Positions 47,301-53,292 of a stretch of DNA of 53,292 bases are shown here, in pieces. Where the stretch lies: NCBI GenBank assembly GCA_000934455.1, contig KN887323.1:13054-66345 (forward strand), given 5' to 3'. A program made the position numbers and the translations under genes. The stretch comes from Apostichopus parvimensis (Eukaryota; Echinodermata; Holothuroidea; Aspidochirotida; Stichopodidae). The notes under the pieces were generated by a model. The model was given only the letters and a program-made list of their open reading frames with translations, had not been told where the DNA came from and searched no databases. Numbering within the stretch: position 1 is the stretch's first letter; each line of letters begins with the position of its first letter.

Positions 47301-50300
47301 GTCTAACTGAACAATCATCAATTTGATTGGATGGTCTGGGAACCTCAAGAAAAATATTTTGAAAAGTTTTAGTATGCTAAACTGAGATAACTGATCACAT
47401 TTGGAGAATAACCTTGTAGGTTACATATATAAAGCTGTGAGCAATATCGATTGCTGCTATATGGGTGATGTGAATCCAGTTTTACAAGTAAAAGAATTAT
47501 TTAATATCATGTACAAATGTAGTGTAGCTAACAGTTAGCCAAAACTGTAAAATCCATTTATACCACAGGAATCAAAGGATAAACCTCACAGCTAAATGAC
47601 TAAACTGTAATTCTATAACATAGGGCTACACTTCGAAATCGAGTTCAACTCAACAGGTACCACCAGGAGCTACTTCCAACGTCTAATTACAATAACTAGA
47701 ATGCCGATAGGCATACTTTTTTTGTGCACAAACGTAGACCTACATAGAAAATGTGCATTTAATTTTTGAAATGTACATTTCTGACTTGATGAACCTTTTT
47801 GTGATAACAACATGTTATTTAAATAAGTTCTATAATTAAACAATTCTAAACAAAGAGACTTTCATAGCAATAAGTTTTTCTTTCAAGAGCACACTCAAAG
47901 GTGAAGCTTGCATGAAAATTTGTTTCCATGCTGAACAAAGTTGTTTCCAAACCATGCATTGACAGAACAGACCATACCCCTTTTACCAATTCGAGCAAAT
48001 TTAACAATAAATACCAAATCCAAAGACGTTGCCCAGGCTTGAATCAGAAGGTATCAACGTCATTACCTCTTTAAGCCAATGCCATACGATTTTTCATGTA
48101 ATTGAAATTTTACAATTTTTTCATGAATAATTCAATTACTAATTGAGAAAAAGTGGAAGGGATTAAATAATCATCAAATCAACCTGGTAGTTGGGTGTGG
48201 CTTATTTCATTTAGGGCATGACGATACGTCACATTACCAACCTTTTTCCGTTTATATTTCGTCGTCGATGGATGGTAAGCTGGTACAGACCAACTGTAAG
48301 GATAATCGTCAGTTTTATTTGAAGCAGTTCCTTAAAAGCCAGAGAAAAGATTCAGGTAAAACACAAACAAGAGAAGCACAACAAGGTGTCATTTCTTAGT
48401 ACAGTGCTAACTTAGAATCCACCCATGTAATAACGAATTCTTGTGTGGCATAACTTCTCCTGTCATCAAATACACTTCTACAGGAATTATTTTGATAGTT
48501 TGTATCATAACTATCATAACTGATGCTTAGTACCCCTGGCCTATTTGCATGTAAGCAGGGCTGAAATCGCCATGACTGTCATTAAAAGGAATATTCTGGC
48601 AGTTTAAGTTGATTGCTTAATGTTTTTAATTTTTGGCATCTTTTGGCCAAAACCACATCTTAATAGCATCTTCTACTGTGGAGATACAAATATTTTAATC
48701 ATTGTGGGATTTTTCTAAATGTAGTGAAAACATGTATGGTGACAGCAGAGTTTGTGATGTCATCATGGCAATTAAGCCTATAATGTCGTGGATTTTCTTC
48801 ATAATGTACAAATCATTTATCCAGTGAGGAAAGAAATATTCTTGCAAAAAAAGTTGCACCTTGATGAAATTCTAAATGACGAGAACAATCATGTAACCAA
48901 CTAAATATTTCAAAGGTATCACACTTTAAGGGACAAACCAACAACAATATAATAACAGGGACATGAATGATTCTTTTGTTTACTATTAACATTTTACCAT
49001 TATGAAATACTTTTCCCAAAGATGCTGTAAAGTAACCATTCTCTTTAAAGTACTGTGGCAGTGTTGTAAAATTCCCCCCAGCATTCCTCCAATAGGTACC
49101 AAGATCATAGACTTTGGTTGTATCTGGTCTTCGACTTGTTAAGAACGATGCACGTGATGGGGCACACAGGGCTTGCTGCAGCAAAAACCAGAAAAGTGTA
49201 CAGTATATCAAAATACTTCAAGAATGAAAACATTTAATATTATGCAAACTGGAATGAAGAAATAGACTTGCAACAACAAGCTTTCCTGCATAGAATTTGG
49301 ATTCTACTCTTTTACTTTATTACCCTTTGAGTTATTTGGCTCTTTATTGAGTCTTGCAAATATGACATATAAACAGTGTTAGAGATTGGATATATCACAA
49401 TAAACTTAATCCGTTATCATTTCATTGTTATTAAATTCTCACCTGTGCATGGGCATTGGCAAACCTTATTGATTGAATGGCTAACTGATCGATGTTAGGT
49501 GTTATAACTGGGGAACCATAACAACCAAGTTCTGGTCTTAAATCATCCACGACCAAGAACAAAACATTTGGTCTTCCTTCTGCAGGATCTGTACAAACAG
49601 TAAAACAAAGTGTTATGCACTGCAAAGATTGGTTCTTATCCTGTTAAGGAAGGAGTCAGCTGCTTTTGCACAACATCAAAAAATGTGTTGATTGACTGTG
49701 TATACAATGTCACTGTCAGATATGTCAACTCTGACAGTCACACATGAGTATATATTTCAATCCCTGCCAAATAACTGAAACCAAATGAGAGAATAATATA
49801 GGGGCCTATATACATTATGGTAAACCCTAAACAGTAACCCAGATATGATACAAGCTAAACCTGCAATATATTTTCATAGGGAAGCCATTCCAAAGCAACA
49901 TTTATTCTGTGCATACACTTTTATCCTTTAGCTACAAGACTTCAACAAGGTTTGCAAAACTTCTGCCTACATGAAAGGGTGTGAACACTCACGATTTGTG
50001 TAAAATCCATTCCTAAAATGTACCTTTCCGCCATAGGTTTTGAACCTTTCCGCCATGGCAGAAAGGATCGAAACCTATGGTGGAAAAGTATGGCGGTATA
50101 CCTACATGGAAACGACAAATATTACTTGGTTACAAATTACAATACTGGTTATTTATTTATTATTTAACTGGGTTAGCATAAAGCCCTATAAGCCCTGAAA
50201 TACAAAAGCAAAAGTAAAAATAAAAAGAAAATAAGGTATGGTATGGTTAATGCATACGTGACATTCAGAGTATGTATACAGTAGCCATATAGGTCGCTGC

Positions 50301-50494
50301 ACAGACTTTACTAGTATTAATACAACCTGTACACGACATTGACCTAGGCTAAATCTATATCGTGCATTGTAATCGTGTGAAAGCCTATTCCGTCGCTTAC
50401 TTAATTCGGGGATAGGATATTGGACTTGACGGTCACAAAACACCTTCCCACAAATTGATAAGATGATAGACACCGTGACGACTTGAATCTCCAT
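44333..50494 (-). CDS. IDS: Iduronate 2-sulfatase (lysosomal)
   Basis: IDS removes the 2-O-sulfate from iduronate ends of heparan and dermatan sulfate in lysosomes (family knowledge). Exons in transcription order: 50494-50401, 49588-49443, 49175-48998, 48330-48242, 46391-46020, 45561-45435, 45012-44333; 561 aa (human 550), stop TAG. Exon 1 encodes a hydrophobic signal peptide (about residues 1-20). The sulfatase signature is Cys84-Ala-Pro-Ser-Arg, where Cys84 would become formylglycine. Other active-site residues are the DD pair at 46-47, Lys135, His138, His229, Asp334, His335 and Lys347; apart from the DD pair these fall at the human numbering. N-glycosylation sequons at 115, 144 and 280 are also shared with human IDS. 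The exon 4 donor reads AAG|GTTGGT, which is weak but is the only choice keeping the frame. A TTTATT at 43698-43703 is a possible poly(A) signal on this strand. Confidence 0.97.
46437..46605. repeat. 86-bp tandem duplication with poly-G tract
   Basis: CCAGAAAATCAAATGG, a G-run, CATCGACAGCACGATTGGC and AAGGTTCCTGATT occur twice with a period near 86 bp. It is in IDS intron 4, directly upstream (in transcript sense) of exon 5. Confidence 0.92.
49997..50100. mobile_element. Partial second copy of the CCGCCAT palindromic element
   Basis: The block TGTGTAAA...CCTAAAATGTACCT, CCGCCATAGGTTTTGA, CCTTTCCGCCATGGC, GAAAGGATCGAAACCTATGG, GTATGGCGGTATA closely follows 10173-10277 in the same orientation. 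It is in IDS intron 1. The outer ends of the 9691-10306 element are not found here, so this is a fragment or a related shorter family member. Confidence 0.8.
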
Positions 50495-53292
50495 CGTTAT
50501 AACTTTTGTCTGAAATTTTCTGCAATGGTGCTTGAAGATGAAGGTACCGACGAACTGTTGGCGAACGAAGCTGTGTGTGTGCTAGGCTCTTCGATGAGCT
50601 ACTGGGAATTACCCTTCCTCATTGCTTGTGAGATCGTGATGGGTGCAATGGCGTCGCCCTGCAGACATTTCAATCTTGGGGGTACAGCACTATAATCAGG
50701 GGGGCACAATGTTTATTTGAGAATACCGTCCTGGGGGAGGGATCTAAGGGGAGGGGATGAATTTTTTTTATTATAGGTCCTTAGATGCAATCTGGTGCTA
50801 TGTTTTGCAACTTGAAGTAACTTTAATGTACAAGAATTTTCGGGCTTAATCTGTCCAATATTTACGTTTTAACTGAGGCAGATAAAGTTTTTGTTTGAGT
50901 AGTTTTTTGACACAACAAATCGCATCTGGGGGGCACCTGGGCGCACGATTTTTTTTGGAGGGCACCACGTGCCCCCCTCCCCACCAGGACACCCCTTGGT
51001 GCACGCCACTGGATGGGTGTGCAGGGCATCCTGGTGCAATTTTTCTCGTATGGCGGTGAAGGGGTTTCTTTGGGGGGAGGGGGTAGCCGTCACCCAGGCT
51101 CTGCGCTTGTTATTGAGACTGAATAAGTGACGGTGCCAATAGTAAACTGTCACACTTCCTGATCATGCATCATGTAGGCCTATTAATTTCGGTAAGTAAA
51201 GGGCAAGTTCGTCATCAACGCATATTTTAAGCCAAGGAAGTGTCTCATATAGACCAAGAGTAAAAAGGAAAAATTGACGGGAAAAACCGGTCTTTGATGA
51301 ATTGCGCACTTTTAACAGCAAAAGTTTGCCGATTTTCTGAGAAAAGGGTGTCCTGTTCCTGTTTATATGGTTTCCGACTAGGCAATTTGCAAAATTGCAA
51401 CGTTGCTAAATGTTACTAAATGCAGTGCACCGCGAGAAATTTGTTAAATAGCCTATTATTATACTTTCCGCAAAATTCAAGTTTGGAACATTGTTTAGTT
51501 CTTCAGTTCAGTGGTTAAACGTAAAATTTCACAGAAAATTATTGCATATGCTTACATTTCGACAGACTCAACATTCAATTCCTTACTCATAGGCCTATAG
51601 CATTGATTACTTTCACGCAGTGACCGGCTATTTGTGGAAAACGAGGGGAAAAGAAAGGGACTCAAATCGATGCCTATCATTGCTATGGGTTCCGTGGGTC
51701 AAAAACGGGCGTTCTTTCATAGCGCCCTTTATTTGTATACGGTTCTGATATACGGACATACAGTACACTGGTGACATGTGATACTAACTCGATCAGTAGC
51801 CTAAATATCCTGAGGTTATATTTGCTGTCATCGCCTTCTTCTCCATCTTTATGATATTATTTGTGTAATGGTTCGATCGTTAAACATTATAATAAAATAG
51901 TACACGACGTATTATGGACCTTTCTTTTAATAAAAATTAACCTTGAAAAGAACATAAAATACAGCAGTACACAAGCTTAGAAACTGTGTGAAGGAAGTAT
52001 ATGAAAGCGTTACTTATTGTGTGTGAGTGCTTTGTAATTTTTCACCTAAAATTGTGATTAGGGGAACCAGGGGAACGTTTATTTTACTTGTAGCTGCATA
52101 TCTCCCCCAACCCTCCCTCCTCCACCCACCCCCCACACCTCTCTCTTGGTGACCCCATTGGTATACAATTAGTTCATGTGGGAGGATTACATGTGGCGGC
52201 AGTTAAACCTGATTCATATTATTCCGTGACTGTTTCGTAAAGTCCAAGAGTTCATCTATAACTATTTGACCTTTCCAAAATGCGCGAACAAGTTATTAAG
52301 GAAGACAGAAACTGCACTATCCATAAACGTAGGAAGAGAGGGCCTGCCAATTCTCCCACTTTTTAGAAACTTCCTACGCCACTGATTCATCAAGTAGGCA
52401 ATGTTTTCAGTACGTATGACTTTTTCACGGTGACGGGAGGGGGGGGGGGGGGGGGTTTGAGAATGTGAATGGGTGTACCATGCGTGGTGAGGTTCAGTTT
52501 GTTGTGTCGTCGCATAAATATAAATATGAGTCATAGCAATGTATATATAACTGTAGACTATTCAGTGATTCATATCTGAGAAGTGACCTGTCTAGGAATG
52601 TCTGCCGCAGTAAACGTCAGTATGTATACAGGGCATATAATAACCCTAGGGCGCTATAGCAATATAGTTTTATATTACTACACAGCGTGTAACTTATACT
52701 TCACACCAGGTGACCGACCACATGGACGAAACTCCAATATGTAAATAAAACTTTAAATGTAAGACTTTGCTGTATTTGTAGAAAGTTCTCTGACGTCATT
52801 GAAAAGGGTCCAGTCCTTATATGGACTTGGTCAATTGTTTCGGATAGTAATATGTTGTTCACCTGTTCAATCATTTGGTTGTGATTCATAACTTTACCAA
52901 AACAAGTAGGCCAGCTTCATGATGTAATTTCGGATGGTAACCAGAACTGAGCGTGACTTTTTCAGCGTTTTTTCTCAGCAAGGCTATATGCGTGATGACT
53001 GCATGGAAAGTATAAGTAAATTTGCCAGGTATTTCATTGCGATGAGTATATAGGAATGAAGTATATTAACTAAACAAACATATAATGAAGAACAAGCATC
53101 GCTATATATCAAAATGTTAGTTTTGAAGCACGTTATGCATTGGCTGAGGATTGGAAGTATACAGATCCCATCAGTAGGCCTATATAGCTAAAAGAACGTG
53201 TTCCGCTGACGTTTTCAGCACTCAGTCTTCCTTCGAACCTAAAACCAACCAGACAGCAAAACTGCAGTGTGGTTTCGATGATGCTACATAAT
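50495..53292. other. 5' flank of IDS, no gene recognised
   Basis: The first few hundred bases should hold the IDS promoter. Beyond this are G-rich and C-rich tracts (50730-51090, 52100-52140, poly-G at 52438-52456). Two sites with CAGTGGCGT-like words on the minus strand (about 51005-51013 and 52372-52386) look like edges of a dispersed repeat. Short open frames here show no family resemblance. Confidence 0.6.

Noticed and set aside
52438-52456. Poly-G run and the 90-aa frame across it
   Set aside because: Low-complexity tract; the proline-rich frame is its translation only.

Overview
This is intron-rich animal nuclear DNA. It is AT-rich, and every gene is split by GT-AG introns. The repeat background (tRNA-derived SINE-like pieces, minisatellites, recurrent AGGCCTA-type words) looks like an invertebrate deuterostome. 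An echinoderm, possibly a sea cucumber, is my best guess, but the species is inferred and not shown. No bacterial, viral or toxin genes were seen.

Five conserved protein genes were assembled exon by exon. In each one the reading phase carries through every junction. From left to right: (1) IK/RED spliceosomal protein, minus strand, coding from 8701 down to 282, with its C-terminal half beyond the left edge; (2) UBE2A/UBE2B (RAD6-type ubiquitin-conjugating E2), plus strand, 9155-21096, 160 aa; (3) UFSP2 (UFM1-specific protease), minus strand, 38502 down to 27420, 13 exons, 617 aa; (4) SLC25A43-type mitochondrial carrier, plus strand, 38911-42018, 4 exons, 329 aa; (5) IDS (iduronate 2-sulfatase), minus strand, 50494 down to 44333, 7 exons, 561 aa. 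The right end (50495-53292) is non-coding flank as far as I can see.

The genes alternate in strand. IK/UBE2 and UFSP2/SLC25A43 are head-to-head pairs with about 450 and 410 bp between start codons, so each pair probably shares a bidirectional promoter. UBE2/UFSP2 and SLC25A43/IDS are convergent. The products act in unrelated places: spliceosome, nuclear ubiquitin signalling, UFM1 processing, mitochondrial inner membrane and lysosome. They are therefore neighbours, not a pathway. The linkage is still notable, because from memory UBE2A, SLC25A43 and IDS are all on human Xq, and UBE2B and IK are both on human 5q31. This looks like an old deuterostome linkage group.

Introns and intergenic DNA hold several repeats of interest. 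These include a 616-bp transposon-like element with CCGCCAT-rich palindromes and a 9-bp flanking direct repeat, with a partial relative 40 kb away. There is also a nearly perfect fold-back with a tRNA-like arm, two SINE-like elements, an inverted-repeat element built on CGAAGTTCGGACACC, seven tandem-repeat arrays, and a roughly 1-kb duplication flanking a 50-N gap in UBE2 intron 4 that may be an assembly artefact. I found no convincing undescribed multi-gene system here.
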